Origin: Rhizobiaceae bacterium
Lineage (GTDB): Bacteria; Pseudomonadota; Alphaproteobacteria; Rhizobiales; Rhizobiaceae
Direction of reading: 5' to 3'
NCBI GenBank assembly: GCA_028279875.1
Contig: JANQMU010000094.1
Span: 1-64,000 of the forward strand
Length of the DNA stretch: 64,000 bases
The notes beneath the pieces are model-generated. The model was not told the DNA's origin. It worked only from the letters and a program-made list of their open reading frames with translations, and searched no databases. Both the position numbers and the translations under genes were made by a program. Below, piece by piece: positions 25,220 through 34,761 of the stretch (position 1 is its first letter; each line of letters begins with the position of its first letter).

Positions 25220-25232
25220 TGGAGGCACCGCC

Positions 25233-26258
25233 ATGCGCGCCCTCGTAAAGGAACGTCCTGAGGCGGGGCTGGTCATGCGGGACCTGCCTGATCCGGAACC
25301 CGGCCCCGGCGACGTGCGCATCGCCGTGACCCGGGCATCGATCTGCGGCACCGATCTGCACATCTACAATTGGGACGACTGGGCGGCCGCCAATGTGCCG
25401 ACGCCGCTTGTCATCGGCCACGAATTTGTCGGCCGTGTTGATGCCCCCGGCGAGGGAGTCGAGACGCTGACGGTCGGCCAGCGCGTGTCGGGCGAGGGGC
25501 ATATTGTCTGCGGCACCTGCCGCAACTGCCGCGCCGGCCGCGAGCATCTGTGCCGCAACACACAAGGGATCGGTGTCAACCGGCCCGGTGCCTTTGCCGA
25601 CTACCTGGTCATCCCTGAACACAATGTCTATCCGATCCCCGACGCGGTCTCCGACGACGAGGCCTCGATCCTCGATCCGTTCGGCAATGCGGTCCACACC
25701 GCGCTCGGCTTCGATCTCGCCGGCGAGGATGTGCTGATCACCGGCGCCGGTCCGATCGGCCTGATGGCGGCGGCGATCTGCCGCCATGTCGGTGCCCGTC
25801 ATATCGTCATTTCCGACATCAATGAAAAGCGGCTGGCCCTTGCGGCGGCAATGGGCGCCTCGCGCGGTGTCGTCGCCGGCCGCGACGATCTCGCCACCGT
25901 CATGGACGAGCTCGGCATGAAGGAGGGCTTTGACATCGGCCTTGAAATGTCCGGGGCCGCTGCGGCGCTGGACGACATGATCGAATCGGCCAATAACGGC
26001 GCCCATATCGGTCTTCTCGGCCTGTACCATGCGCCCGTGACGGTCGATCTGAACAAGGCGATTTTCAAGGGCCTGCAGTTCAAGGGCGTTTACGGGCGTG
26101 AAATGTTCGACACCTGGCACAAGGGTCTGGCGATGCTCGAAAGCGGGCTCGACATCACGCCGGTGATCACCCATCATTTTCCGTTCGAAGACTTTCAGGA
26201 AGGTTTCGACGTGCTCAATGCCGGCGATGCCGGCAAGGTCGTTCTGCAATTGCAATAA
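25233..26258 (+). CDS. tdh: L-threonine 3-dehydrogenase
   Basis: A zinc-dependent medium-chain dehydrogenase that oxidises L-threonine to 2-amino-3-oxobutanoate with NAD. 341 residues, the usual length. CGTDLHIYNWDDWA near residue 38 and GHEFVGRV near residue 63 hold the catalytic zinc ligands. The structural-zinc cysteines are in CGTCRNCRAGREHLC, and the cofactor loop is GAGPIGLMA. The order kbl-tdh is the classical threonine-utilisation operon. Confidence 0.96.
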   Translation: MRALVKERPEAGLVMRDLPDPEPGPGDVRIAVTRASICGTDLHIYNWDDWAAANVPTPLVIGHEFVGRVDAPGEGVETLTVGQRVSGEGHIVCGTCRNCRAGREHLCRNTQGIGVNRPGAFADYLVIPEHNVYPIPDAVSDDEASILDPFGNAVHTALGFDLAGEDVLITGAGPIGLMAAAICRHVGARHIVISDINEKRLALAAAMGASRGVVAGRDDLATVMDELGMKEGFDIGLEMSGAAAALDDMIESANNGAHIGLLGLYHAPVTVDLNKAIFKGLQFKGVYGREMFDTWHKGLAMLESGLDITPVITHHFPFEDFQEGFDVLNAGDAGKVVLQLQ

Positions 26259-26393
26259 AGCATGCCCCGCATCGCGTCGGTTACCCGTTATTAGCCTCGT
26301 ATCGCGGTCAGCGGTGGAAAAAAATCCGAATCATGCATAGGGTTTTGCAGCCGGGGCGCGTTGAATCCCCGGTTGGCTTCGGAGGGGCAGAAG

Positions 26394-28088
26394 ATGGCGG
26401 ACACACAGACATCGACCATCGGGCGGTATCTCGCCGCGCGGCTGGAGCAGATCGGGGTGAAGCATTATTTCACCGTTCCCGGCGATTACAATCTGGTGCT
26501 GCTCGACGAACTGCTTTCCAACGACAATCTCCAGATGATCTCCTGCTGCAATGAGTTGAATGCCGGCTATGCGGCTGACGGCTACGCAAGGGCCACCGGT
26601 GGTGCCGGCGCGGTGTGCGTAACCTTTTCGGTCGGTGGTCTCAGCGCGATCAACGCGGTCGCCGGGGCCTATGCCGAGGACCTGCCGGTGATTGCGATCT
26701 CGGGCGGACCGAACACGAACTCCGCGGCCGAGCACGAATTGCTGCACCATACGCTGGGCGAGATCGACTATGGCTATGTGCGGGAAATGTTCGCCCGGGT
26801 CACCGCGGAATCGGTCCAGGTCACCAATGTGCTGGACGCGCCGACACAGATCGACCATGCCATCTCCACCGCGCTGCGGCTGCGCAAACCGGTCTATCTG
26901 GAAGTCGCCTCCAATATCGCCAGCGCGCCGATTTCCAAACCGCATGCCATGGCCCTCGCGCCGCGCTGGAGAAGCGACCGGCGTTCGCTGGCGGCCGCCG
27001 TGGACCATGCGGCTGCATTGCTCAACGCCGCCGCCAAACCGGTCCTGGTGGCCGGTGTGCAATTGCGTGCCACCGGCGGCGAGGCGGCGTTCGGCGCGCT
27101 TGCCCGTGCATGTGGTTATGGCGTTGCGGCCATGCCCGATGCGAAGGGTTTCTTTGATGAAACCGATCCACAATATATGGGGATTTTCTGGGGTTCGGTG
27201 GGCTCGCCCGGCTGCGGCCAGATCGTTTCGTCGGCCGATATCGGCCTTTTCGCCGGCACCACCTTTACCGATTATACGACCGTCGGCCACTCTGCGCTGA
27301 TCAATCCGGCCAAGATGATTCTGGCGCGGCCGCACAGTGTCGTCATGCCGGGACGAACCTATAATGATGTCTCGCTGCCGGAATTCCTGGCGGCGCTGGA
27401 GGGCAAGCTGCAGCCCAATGACGCGTCACTCACGGCTTTCCATCGCGTCGAAGAGGAAAAACCGGTGCTCGCTCCCGGCAAGCCGGAAGACGGCTTGACC
27501 ACCCGCATCCTGTTCAACCGTGTCCAGCAGATGCTCGATGCCGACAGCGCCGTCATCGCCGAAACCGGCGATTCCTGGTTCAACGGCATGCAGCTCGACA
27601 TGCCCCAGGGATCGCGCTTCGAGATCCAGATGCAATATGGCTCCATCGGCTGGTCCGTCGGCGCTACCCTCGGCTATGCGCTCGGCAATCCGGACCGGCG
27701 CGTGGTTTCGCTGATCGGCGACGGCTCGTTCCAGCTCACCGCCCAGGAAGTCTCGACCATGATCCGCTACGGCGTGCGGCCGATCATCTTCCTGATCAAC
27801 AATGGCGGCTACACGATCGAGGTCGAAATCCATGACGGCCCCTACAACACCATCAAGAACTGGGACTATGCGGGCCTCATATCGGTCTTTAACGCGGCGG
27901 ATGGAAAGGGTCTCGGATTGAAAGCCGAGACCGTCGGCGAACTGGACGCCGCGATCGGCAAGGCGTCCGGCCATGATGGTCCGGTGCTGATCGAAGTTAC
28001 CATCGGCCGCGACGATTGCAGCAGGAACCTGCTGGAATGGGGCGGCTATGTCGCACGCAACAACAGCCGGCCACCGCGAAGCATATGA
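26394..28088 (+). CDS. pdc: Pyruvate decarboxylase, Zymomonas type
   Basis: A thiamine-diphosphate enzyme that converts pyruvate to acetaldehyde and CO2. 564 residues, close to the 568 of Zymomonas mobilis PDC. Asp31 (GDYNLVLLD), Glu54 (CCNELNAGYAADGYAR), the His pair in LLHHTLGE and the block TIEVEIHDGPYNTIKNWDY all match the PDC active site. The cofactor-binding stretch starts GDGSFQLTAQEVS. A GGAGGGG site supports the ATG at 26394. Indolepyruvate or phenylpyruvate decarboxylases are relatives, but the His pair and the C-terminal block favour pyruvate. No alcohol dehydrogenase is adjacent; tdh upstream is a different enzyme. Confidence 0.9.
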   Translation: MADTQTSTIGRYLAARLEQIGVKHYFTVPGDYNLVLLDELLSNDNLQMISCCNELNAGYAADGYARATGGAGAVCVTFSVGGLSAINAVAGAYAEDLPVIAISGGPNTNSAAEHELLHHTLGEIDYGYVREMFARVTAESVQVTNVLDAPTQIDHAISTALRLRKPVYLEVASNIASAPISKPHAMALAPRWRSDRRSLAAAVDHAAALLNAAAKPVLVAGVQLRATGGEAAFGALARACGYGVAAMPDAKGFFDETDPQYMGIFWGSVGSPGCGQIVSSADIGLFAGTTFTDYTTVGHSALINPAKMILARPHSVVMPGRTYNDVSLPEFLAALEGKLQPNDASLTAFHRVEEEKPVLAPGKPEDGLTTRILFNRVQQMLDADSAVIAETGDSWFNGMQLDMPQGSRFEIQMQYGSIGWSVGATLGYALGNPDRRVVSLIGDGSFQLTAQEVSTMIRYGVRPIIFLINNGGYTIEVEIHDGPYNTIKNWDYAGLISVFNAADGKGLGLKAETVGELDAAIGKASGHDGPVLIEVTIGRDDCSRNLLEWGGYVARNNSRPPRSI

Positions 28089-28103
28089 GGGGCACAGACG
28101 TCG

Positions 28104-28862
28104 ATGCCTGATACGGACGCTGAGCAGCGGGATCCGCTTTTCACCGATCCCCGATTTGCTCAGCTTTATGACAGCAATTTCGGGTCGGATCGCGCCGACT
28201 TCGATTTCTGCACGCGATTGGCGGCGGATGCCGCCACCATTCTTGACCTGGGATGCGGAACCGGCACGCTGATGGCGGCCATGTCCGAAGGACGCGACGT
28301 GGCGGGAGTCGATCCGGCCGGCGCCATGCTGGAAATTGCCCGGCAGCGGCCGGGCGGCGAGCGGGTCGAATGGGTCGAGGCCGATGCGCGAACCGTGCGG
28401 CTGGGGCGACGCTTCGACCTGGTGTTGCTGACCGGGCATGCCTTTCAGGTTTTCCTGACCCGCCGGGACCAGGCGGCGGTGCTCGAAACCATCGCCTATC
28501 ACCTGTCGCCAGGCGGTCGCTTCATCTTTGACACGCGCAACCCGCTGCTGCAGGCCTGGAAGCGCTGGACTCCTGACAGGCGCCAACAGATCGAACATCC
28601 CGAACTGGGGGCCGTGGAGGTCTGGAACGATGTGTCCGAAGACCCGGCAACCGGGATCGTGACCTATGAGACCCATTACCGGATCCTTCGCACCGGCAGG
28701 ACTCTCAGCGCTGTGTCACGGATCGCGTTCCCGGCGAAGGAGGTTGTGGCGGAATTGCTGGACGCCGCCGGCCTTGCCGTCGATCAATGGTATGGGGACT
28801 GGCAGGGCAACCCGCTTGCCCCGGACCGGCCGGAGATCATTCCGGTCGGCCGCCTGCGCTAA
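28104..28862 (+). CDS. Class I SAM-dependent methyltransferase
   Basis: 252 residues with a Rossmann-type methyltransferase fold. Motif I is ILDLGCGTGTLMAAM near residue 47, the acidic motif II is in AGVDPAGAMLEIAR, and FDLVLLTGHAFQVFL corresponds to the motif IV region. The substrate is unknown. It follows pdc by 15 bases and overlaps the convergent MFS gene by 4 bases. Confidence 0.87.
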   Translation: MPDTDAEQRDPLFTDPRFAQLYDSNFGSDRADFDFCTRLAADAATILDLGCGTGTLMAAMSEGRDVAGVDPAGAMLEIARQRPGGERVEWVEADARTVRLGRRFDLVLLTGHAFQVFLTRRDQAAVLETIAYHLSPGGRFIFDTRNPLLQAWKRWTPDRRQQIEHPELGAVEVWNDVSEDPATGIVTYETHYRILRTGRTLSAVSRIAFPAKEVVAELLDAAGLAVDQWYGDWQGNPLAPDRPEIIPVGRLR

Positions 28863-30121
28863 GCCACCGGCTTGAAGCGCAGGGCGATCGCCGCATAGAC
28901 CAGCAGTGCCGCCGAGCCGATGGCCGACAGCAGATAGGGCAGGCGCAATGCCGCCTCGCGGCCGAGATCGGCTTCGCTCCAGCCAACGATCAGGCCGCCG
29001 GCCAACGCCCCCAGCGGCATCATGCCCCAGCCGAAAAACCGGTAGATGCTGTTGACCCGGCCGAGCAGGTTTTCCGGAATGGCGCGCTGGCGATAGGAGA
29101 CCGTCACCACGTTCCACAGCAGCGCGGCGAACATTTCCGCAAACAGGGCAAGGCCGACGAGAACCGGTGAAGCGGTCACGAAGATCAGGAGATAGGGCAG
29201 CGGAAACACGGCCAGTGCGACAAAAAGGCTGCGTCCAGCCCCGATTTTTGCGGCGATGGCCGGACACAGCAGACCGCCCAGCACGCCGCCGGCGGCCCCG
29301 GCGGTCAGCAGGAAACCGTAGCCGAAGGCCGACAGCCCGAGCACTTCCTGCGCATAGAGGACCAGAATGGTCGTCGCCATCACGGCGAGCAGGTTGAGCA
29401 GCCCCAGCATCACCGCCAGTTGCAGGATGAGGCGATGGCCGAGGATCCACGCAATGCCCGCCTTCATATCCGTCCAGAACCCGTTTGCGGGGCCGGCACG
29501 CAGGCGCGGTGGAAAGGCGATGCACCACAGGCACCAGGCGGACAGCGCGAACATCACCGCATCGAAGCCGAAGGGCAGGGGCACCGCCAGGGCGATCAGC
29601 AGTCCGGCGAGCGGCGGTCCGACGAAGGACCCCATGACCTGCTCGATGCTCCACATCTGGCCGTTGGCCGATTCAAGATCGCCGCTCTCGACCAGCACCG
29701 GCAGCACGGTCTGTGCCGCATTGTCGCGAAAAACTTCGGCAGCGCCCAACAGGAAGGCAATCGCCGACAATGCGAGGATCAGCGGCAGCGCATAGCCGTC
29801 CCCGTCGCCGAGCGGCAAGGATGGCGCCGCCAGGATCAGAGCGACGACCCCGAAGCTCAACGTCAGGCGTATCAGATCGGCACGGATCATCACCGCCTGC
29901 CGGTTGGCGCGGTCGATGACGACGCCGGCCGGCAGGGCGAAAAGCAGCCAGGGCAGGCGCGTCGCGAAGGCGACCAGCGCAATGTGAAACGGATCGCGGC
30001 TGATCAGCGTCGCAAGCCACGGAAACGCCAGCGCCGAAATGCCGTCAGCCAGGTTGGAAAAGGCGCTGCCGGTGAACAGGAAGCGATAATTCCGGTTTCT
30101 TCGCAGCAAAAGCGTGGTCAT
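28859..30121 (-). CDS. MFS transporter, EntS-like exporter type
   Basis: Inner-membrane transporter of 420 residues with about twelve hydrophobic segments. FAGLRLPWLLFALPAGV-type residues near position 50 and DRANRQAVMIRAD in the loop between segments 2 and 3 match the MFS_3/EntS group. These are proton-driven exporters of siderophores or drugs. Nothing nearby names its substrate. Its start faces the higBA promoter region. Confidence 0.88.
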   Translation of the reverse strand: MTTLLLRRNRNYRFLFTGSAFSNLADGISALAFPWLATLISRDPFHIALVAFATRLPWLLFALPAGVVIDRANRQAVMIRADLIRLTLSFGVVALILAAPSLPLGDGDGYALPLILALSAIAFLLGAAEVFRDNAAQTVLPVLVESGDLESANGQMWSIEQVMGSFVGPPLAGLLIALAVPLPFGFDAVMFALSAWCLWCIAFPPRLRAGPANGFWTDMKAGIAWILGHRLILQLAVMLGLLNLLAVMATTILVLYAQEVLGLSAFGYGFLLTAGAAGGVLGGLLCPAIAAKIGAGRSLFVALAVFPLPYLLIFVTASPVLVGLALFAEMFAALLWNVVTVSYRQRAIPENLLGRVNSIYRFFGWGMMPLGALAGGLIVGWSEADLGREAALRLPYLLSAIGSAALLVYAAIALRFKPVA

Positions 30122-30278
30122 AGGAAGCGATCCGGTTGACAGGAAAACCCATGCTCACCGACCAGGCGCGAATTGTCCAGCCCGCGAAGTCAGTTGGTCG
30201 CCTTGACGGCGTGACATCACCCGGCCCAGAGCCCGGTACAGGGGTAGTAAACCCATGTTACGAGCCATACTCTCCTCA

Positions 30279-30297
30279 TGTTCCCATGATGGGAATT
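30279..30297 (+). promoter_or_regulatory. Distal operator of higBA
   Basis: An imperfect palindrome TGTTCCC-N5-GGGAATT, 36 bases centre to centre from the better copy at 30315-30333. Paired sites of this kind are usual binding sites for a HigA-type antitoxin. Confidence 0.6.
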
Positions 30298-30314
30298 TAT
30301 TTGACTCCACCTCT

Positions 30315-30333
30315 TGTTCCCGTAGTGGGAACA
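30315..30333 (+). promoter_or_regulatory. Proximal operator of higBA
   Basis: A perfect palindrome TGTTCCC-N5-GGGAACA that ends 15 bases before the higB start. It is the stronger of two copies and probably overlaps the promoter, which allows autoregulation by HigA or the HigB-HigA complex. Confidence 0.7.
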
Positions 30334-30348
30334 TACTATGTTCCTGCC

Positions 30349-30645
30349 ATGCAGGTGATAGCGAGACGAACCCTCAGGGTATTCTGGCAAAAGCACCCCA
30401 AGGCTGAAGGTCCCTTGAAGGTCTGGCATAGCATTGCCAGTCGGGCCTCTTGGGAGAACTCGCAGGATATCCGCAGCCAATTCGGGAAGACCGTTGACTT
30501 TGTCGCTGACAACCGAGTGATATTCGACATTGGTGGCAACAAGTACCGCCTTATCGTTCACGTTTCTTACACCTACAAAAGAGTGCTCATTAAGTTCATT
30601 GGAACCCATAAAGAGTACGACAGGATCGACCCGGAGACAGTGTAA
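30349..30645 (+). CDS. higB: HigB-type toxin (mRNA interferase)
   Basis: 98 residues from the ATG at 30349. MQVIARRTLRVFWQKHP at the start, the Trp-rich WHSIASRASWEN segment and YRLIVHVSYTYKRVLIKFIG near the end are typical of the HigB family, which cleaves mRNA on the ribosome. The longer frame to 30136 would include the operators and is rejected. The toxin gene comes first and its stop overlaps the antitoxin ATG by one base. Confidence 0.9.
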   Translation: MQVIARRTLRVFWQKHPKAEGPLKVWHSIASRASWENSQDIRSQFGKTVDFVADNRVIFDIGGNKYRLIVHVSYTYKRVLIKFIGTHKEYDRIDPETV

Positions 30646-31025
30646 TGGAAAACATTCGCGCAATCCGCACCGAAGATGACTACGATTGGGCGCTTGCCGA
30701 AATCGAAGCCTACTTTGAAAACGAACCGGCTCCCGGGACCCCGGATGCTGACCGTTTTGACGTGCTCTCCGATCTCATCGCCTGTTACGAAGAGAAGCAT
30801 TGGGCTATTGATGACCCTGATCCTATCGAGGCCATCAAATACGTGCTTGACCAAACCGGGGCCGGACAGGCTTATCTCGCGGAGGTGCTCGGCTCCCGTT
30901 CTCGGGCGTCTGAAGTGCTGAACCGGAAGCGCGCCCTGTCCCTGGGGATGATCCAGAAGATCCACACCGGTCTCAATATCCCCACGGACGTACTCATAAA
31001 GCCCTACCATCTTGCACGGTCGTAA
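30645..31025 (+). CDS. higA: HigA-type antitoxin
   Basis: 126 residues. The N-terminal part has the COG5499 pattern (acidic DYDWALAEIEAYFENEPAPGT, then YEEKHWAIDDPDPIEAIKYV). The C-terminal part holds the helix-turn-helix GQAYLAEVLGSRSRASEVLNRKR. It neutralises HigB and represses the promoter through the palindromes at 30279-30333. Its overlap with higB ensures coupled synthesis. Confidence 0.92.
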   Translation: MENIRAIRTEDDYDWALAEIEAYFENEPAPGTPDADRFDVLSDLIACYEEKHWAIDDPDPIEAIKYVLDQTGAGQAYLAEVLGSRSRASEVLNRKRALSLGMIQKIHTGLNIPTDVLIKPYHLARS

Positions 31026-31089
31026 CCATCAGGCCGCCCAATTCTGAGAGACCATGGTGCTGGCTCTCGGTCGGCGGGTCATTCATACT

Positions 31090-31932
31090 ATGCGCATGCG
31101 GCACATCCGAATCGCCATCGCGCAAACACCGGTCACCGCCGACACGGCGTCGAATGGCTCGTTCATCCGTAAACAGATGCGCGAGGCAGCGGCGGCCGGT
31201 GCGCGGCTGGTTCAGTTTCCCGAATGTGCGGCGTCCGGATATGTCAAAAGCGAGATCGGAAATTGGCGCGATGTCGACTGGACAGCGCTGCGCGGCGAAC
31301 TTGGGCAAACGGCTGCGCTGGCCGGCGAACTGCGGCTTTGGGTGGTTCTCGGCTGTGCCCACCCGCTGGCGCCGCAAAACCACCCGCATAACAGCCTCTA
31401 CGTGATCGACGACCGGGGCCGGCTCCATGAGCGCTACGACAAGCAGTATCTGTCGAACACCGAAATCACCGACTGGTTCACGCCGGGCTTTCGTCCGGTT
31501 GTTTTCGAGGTCGACGGGATCCGTTTCGGCTGCGCCCTGTGCATAGAAATCAGCTTCCCCGAACTGTTCCGGCAATATGAAGAGGCCGGCGCCGACGCCG
31601 TACTGCTCTCGAGCTACAGCAACAATCCGACCGATGAGTTGCGGGCCCGCGCCTATGCCGATTTCAACAAACTCTGGGTGACGCTTTCGATTCCCACCAA
31701 CTCCGATCATCGGGGGCTCACCAGTCTGGCGGCGGCGCCCGATGGCACGGTGATCGCGCGCGCCCATGCCGGATCACCGGAACTGGTTATGGTCGAAATC
31801 GATCCCGGAGATGAAAAATGGGATATCGACCTGCGCCGGGCACGCCCATGGCGGGCCGCAGCGCGGGCCGGTCAAATCTATGAGACCCGGCGGGTCGTCG
31901 ATCCGAGGAGCGAGGATCGCCGGTCCTTCTGA
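31090..31932 (+). CDS. Nitrilase-superfamily carbon-nitrogen hydrolase
   Basis: 280 residues from the ATG at 31090. The triad is present: Glu in FPECAASGYV near residue 43, Lys in ERYDKQYL near residue 116 and Cys in CALCIEISFPE near residue 151. The C-terminal strands are complete, unlike the paralogue at 11516-12178. It probably hydrolyses an amide or nitrile; the substrate is unknown. It follows higBA and precedes the ABC-2 genes, with no clear operon partner. Confidence 0.87.
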   Translation: MRMRHIRIAIAQTPVTADTASNGSFIRKQMREAAAAGARLVQFPECAASGYVKSEIGNWRDVDWTALRGELGQTAALAGELRLWVVLGCAHPLAPQNHPHNSLYVIDDRGRLHERYDKQYLSNTEITDWFTPGFRPVVFEVDGIRFGCALCIEISFPELFRQYEEAGADAVLLSSYSNNPTDELRARAYADFNKLWVTLSIPTNSDHRGLTSLAAAPDGTVIARAHAGSPELVMVEIDPGDEKWDIDLRRARPWRAAARAGQIYETRRVVDPRSEDRRSF

Positions 31933-32054
31933 ACAGCGCGCCGCAACCCATCGATTATCCCGGCAAACCATTCGCCGATCTTAAAGGGCCCCTGCAGGTC
32001 TTGTGGATGGAACGGAAACCCGGTTAGATCAACCTCGGGTTCGAGGAGGCATTT

Positions 32055-32939
32055 TTGACCGCAGCGGTTGTTACCACGGGGCTCACCAAGAATTTCGGCG
32101 CTCTTTGTGCGGTCAGTGAGTTGGATCTGAGCATCGAACAAGGTGAAACGCTGTGTTTGCTCGGACCCAATGGAGCGGGAAAATCAACGACGCTGAACAT
32201 GATGCTCGGTCTGAGCCGCCCAAGCGCCGGATCGATCCGCATCTTGGGGCACGCACCTGACACGCTGGCGGCAAGACAGGCCATCGGATATGTCGCGCAG
32301 GAATGTGACTTTCCACCCAACCTCACCGTTCTGGAGATACTCCAGCTGGTGCGGTGCCACTATCCCGACCCGCCGCCGCTTGAGGCGTTGATCGGGAATT
32401 TCAATCTCGAGCCGCTGATCGACCGGCAGACCGGAGGATTGTCCGGCGGCCAGAAACGCAGGCTGTCCCTGGCGCTCGCCTTTGCCGGGCGCGGCCGGAT
32501 CATTTTTCTGGATGAGCCGACCACCGGGTTGGACGCGGCATCCCGCAAGCGGTTTTGGGCCTACGCGAAGGACCACGTCGGCGCCGGCGGGACCCTGGTC
32601 CTGACCACCCATCATCTGGACGAGGTCGAGACAATCGCCGATCGTATCTGCCTGATCGATCACGGGCGTATCAGGCTCGAGGGAACCGTCGACGACATCC
32701 GTAGCCGCATTGCCCAAAAGACCATTCGTTTCTTTTGCCGTGAGCTGCCCGATCTTGAGCCTGTGTCGAGCGTCGAAGAAAGCGATGGCGCCATTTGCAT
32801 CGTCAGCCCGGACGCCGATGAGGTGATCCGTCAACTGGTTGCCAGCGGTGCCGGATTCACTGATCTGGAGATTACGCGTGTCAGCCTGGAGGAGGCCATT
32901 GAACGCCTGACGCCCGATGCTGAAGGTCCGGTCGAATGA
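32055..32939 (+). CDS. ABC-2 type transporter ATP-binding protein
   Basis: 294 residues. Walker A is GPNGAGKSTTLN near residue 39, the signature is LSGGQKRRLSLA and Walker B is IIFLDEPTTGLD. These are typical of drug or polysaccharide exporter ATPases of the CcmA class. The start is a TTG preceded by GAGGAGG. The stop overlaps the permease start as ATGA, so the two proteins form one exporter. Confidence 0.92.
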   Translation: MTAAVVTTGLTKNFGALCAVSELDLSIEQGETLCLLGPNGAGKSTTLNMMLGLSRPSAGSIRILGHAPDTLAARQAIGYVAQECDFPPNLTVLEILQLVRCHYPDPPPLEALIGNFNLEPLIDRQTGGLSGGQKRRLSLALAFAGRGRIIFLDEPTTGLDAASRKRFWAYAKDHVGAGGTLVLTTHHLDEVETIADRICLIDHGRIRLEGTVDDIRSRIAQKTIRFFCRELPDLEPVSSVEESDGAICIVSPDADEVIRQLVASGAGFTDLEITRVSLEEAIERLTPDAEGPVE

Positions 32940-33670
32940 ACGCCCGCCTCTTCACCACATCCATGAGCCTGCATTTGAAGTCCCTGCTTCGCATGCCGGC
33001 CTATTGGGTGCCGATGCTGGTGTTTCCGGTTATGCTTTTCACCATGTTCGGTTGGGGCCGCACCGGGCTGGCCGGCGCCTATCTGATGGCATCTTTCGTG
33101 GTCTATGGCGTCATCGGTGTTGCTTTCTTCCAGTTTGGAATATCCATCGCCCAGGAGCGAGAGAGCCAGTGGGAGAGATACCGCCGGACATTGCCGTCCG
33201 CTGCCGCTCCGCGCATTGCTTCGCAGGTGGCGTCCGCGCTGCTGTTCGCGCTCGCGTCGGCGGCGTTGGTCATTTGCGCTGCCTATCTGTTTTCGACGCC
33301 CGATGCGAGCGCCGGGCAGATAGTCCGGCTGCTGGTCGCCGCATCTCTCATCACGGTTCCTTTCACGCTGGCGGGCACGGCACTGGGCTACTGGACCACG
33401 GCGAAATCGGCGGTCCCGATTGCCAATCTGCTCTATCTGCCCCTGGCTTATCTCGGCGGATTGTGGATGCCACCCGAGAGTCTTCCGTCGGCCATATCCT
33501 CCGTTTCCAACGTCACGCCAACCCGGCATGCCGGCGAAATCGCTTGGGCCATTGTCGGCGGTCGCCATGTTCCGCTGACTGGCGTGGCCTGGCTTGCCGG
33601 ATATTCGGTTCTGTTCACGTTTCTTGCCTTTTGGGGCTACCGGCGCGATGAGCGCCAGCGCTATGCGTAG
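32936..33670 (+). CDS. ABC-2 type transporter permease
   Basis: Inner-membrane protein of 244 residues with about six hydrophobic segments and the short ABC-2 loop QWERYRRTLPSAAAPRIASQ near residue 77, where the ATPase docks. With the preceding ATPase it makes a two-gene exporter of unknown substrate, probably a drug or lipid-linked compound. Confidence 0.9.
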   Translation: MNARLFTTSMSLHLKSLLRMPAYWVPMLVFPVMLFTMFGWGRTGLAGAYLMASFVVYGVIGVAFFQFGISIAQERESQWERYRRTLPSAAAPRIASQVASALLFALASAALVICAAYLFSTPDASAGQIVRLLVAASLITVPFTLAGTALGYWTTAKSAVPIANLLYLPLAYLGGLWMPPESLPSAISSVSNVTPTRHAGEIAWAIVGGRHVPLTGVAWLAGYSVLFTFLAFWGYRRDERQRYA

Positions 33671-33735
33671 ATGGCAATCGGGTTTGCCCTTCGCTTTAGG
33701 GTCTGTTGGGCTTCAGGATCGTGGTGTCGCCGCGG

Positions 33736-34632
33736 CTACTTTTCCCAATAGGGCCGGGGACCGAACAGTTCGGACAGGTAATCGACAAAAACCCGGATCT
33801 TGGTCGGCAGAAAATGCCGGCTGGCATAGACGGCGTAAATCGCCACGTCGCGCGAGCCTTCGATCTGCGGCAGGACGCGCACCAGCTTGCCGCTTTGCAG
33901 CTCCTCGAAAATATCCCAGGTCGAGCGCAGCGCGATGCCGAGGCCGGAAATGACGCATTCGCGGACCACTTCGCTGGAATTGGTCGCCAACCGGCCCGTT
34001 GCACGATACTGAAATGACCCGTCCGGGCCGTGCAGGTTCCACGGGTCGTTATTGTGCGGCGGCAGGCAATTGTGCTTTTCGAGATCATCGAGTGTTTGCG
34101 GCACGCCATGGGCTTCCAGATAGGACGGTGTCGCGCACAGAATGCGCCGCACCGGCGCAAGACGCCGGGCCACGAGGCTGGAGTCCGGCAAAGCGGCAAC
34201 CCGGATGGCGATGTCGAACCCCTCCGCGACGATATCGACCAGCCGATCGCTGATCACCAGATTGACCGCAAGGTCCGGATTAGCGCCCATGAAGGTCTTG
34301 AGATGCGGCGCGATATGCATGCGGCCGAATGTCGTCGGGGCCGATACTTTGAGGATGCCGCGGGCCTGCTGCGAACGCCGGGTCACGAAGGCCTCGGCCT
34401 CGTCGAGCCCGGCCAGGATCGCAATGACCCGCTCATAATAGCCCTGGCCGGCCTCGGTCAGCGAAATCTGACGGGTCGTGCGCTGGATCAGCCGCGTGCC
34501 GATCCGGTCTTCCAGCCGGCGCAGGCGTTTCGACACCACCGCCGGCGACAGGCCGAGTTCGCGCCCGGCCGCCGAAAGGCTGCCCGCTGACACCACCTGC
34601 GCAAAAACCTCCAGATCGCCAAGTTTGTCCAT
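33736..34632 (-). CDS. LysR family transcriptional regulator
   Basis: 298 residues. The N-terminal winged helix carries FAQVVSAGSLSAAGRELGLS and SPAVVSKRLRRLEDRIG, followed by the periplasmic-binding-protein-like effector domain. It is divergent from glcD with 161 bases between starts, so by the usual LysR arrangement it probably controls the glcDEF operon. Confidence 0.93.
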   Translation of the reverse strand: MDKLGDLEVFAQVVSAGSLSAAGRELGLSPAVVSKRLRRLEDRIGTRLIQRTTRQISLTEAGQGYYERVIAILAGLDEAEAFVTRRSQQARGILKVSAPTTFGRMHIAPHLKTFMGANPDLAVNLVISDRLVDIVAEGFDIAIRVAALPDSSLVARRLAPVRRILCATPSYLEAHGVPQTLDDLEKHNCLPPHNNDPWNLHGPDGSFQYRATGRLATNSSEVVRECVISGLGIALRSTWDIFEELQSGKLVRVLPQIEGSRDVAIYAVYASRHFLPTKIRVFVDYLSELFGPRPYWEK

Positions 34633-34761
34633 GCCGGCCGCCCGTCACCATGCGCTGTCAATCGTGGCAGCCCTTGTAGTGGTAATTCCGGCCAGCCTCA
34701 ACGACGGCTGCTGTACGGCAGCAAATCAAGGCATTGTGCTTGACTGGTAAATAAATATGAC

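Noticed and set aside
30136..30348. Longer start for the higB toxin
   Set aside because: The upstream part of the frame contains both palindromic operators and non-family sequence.
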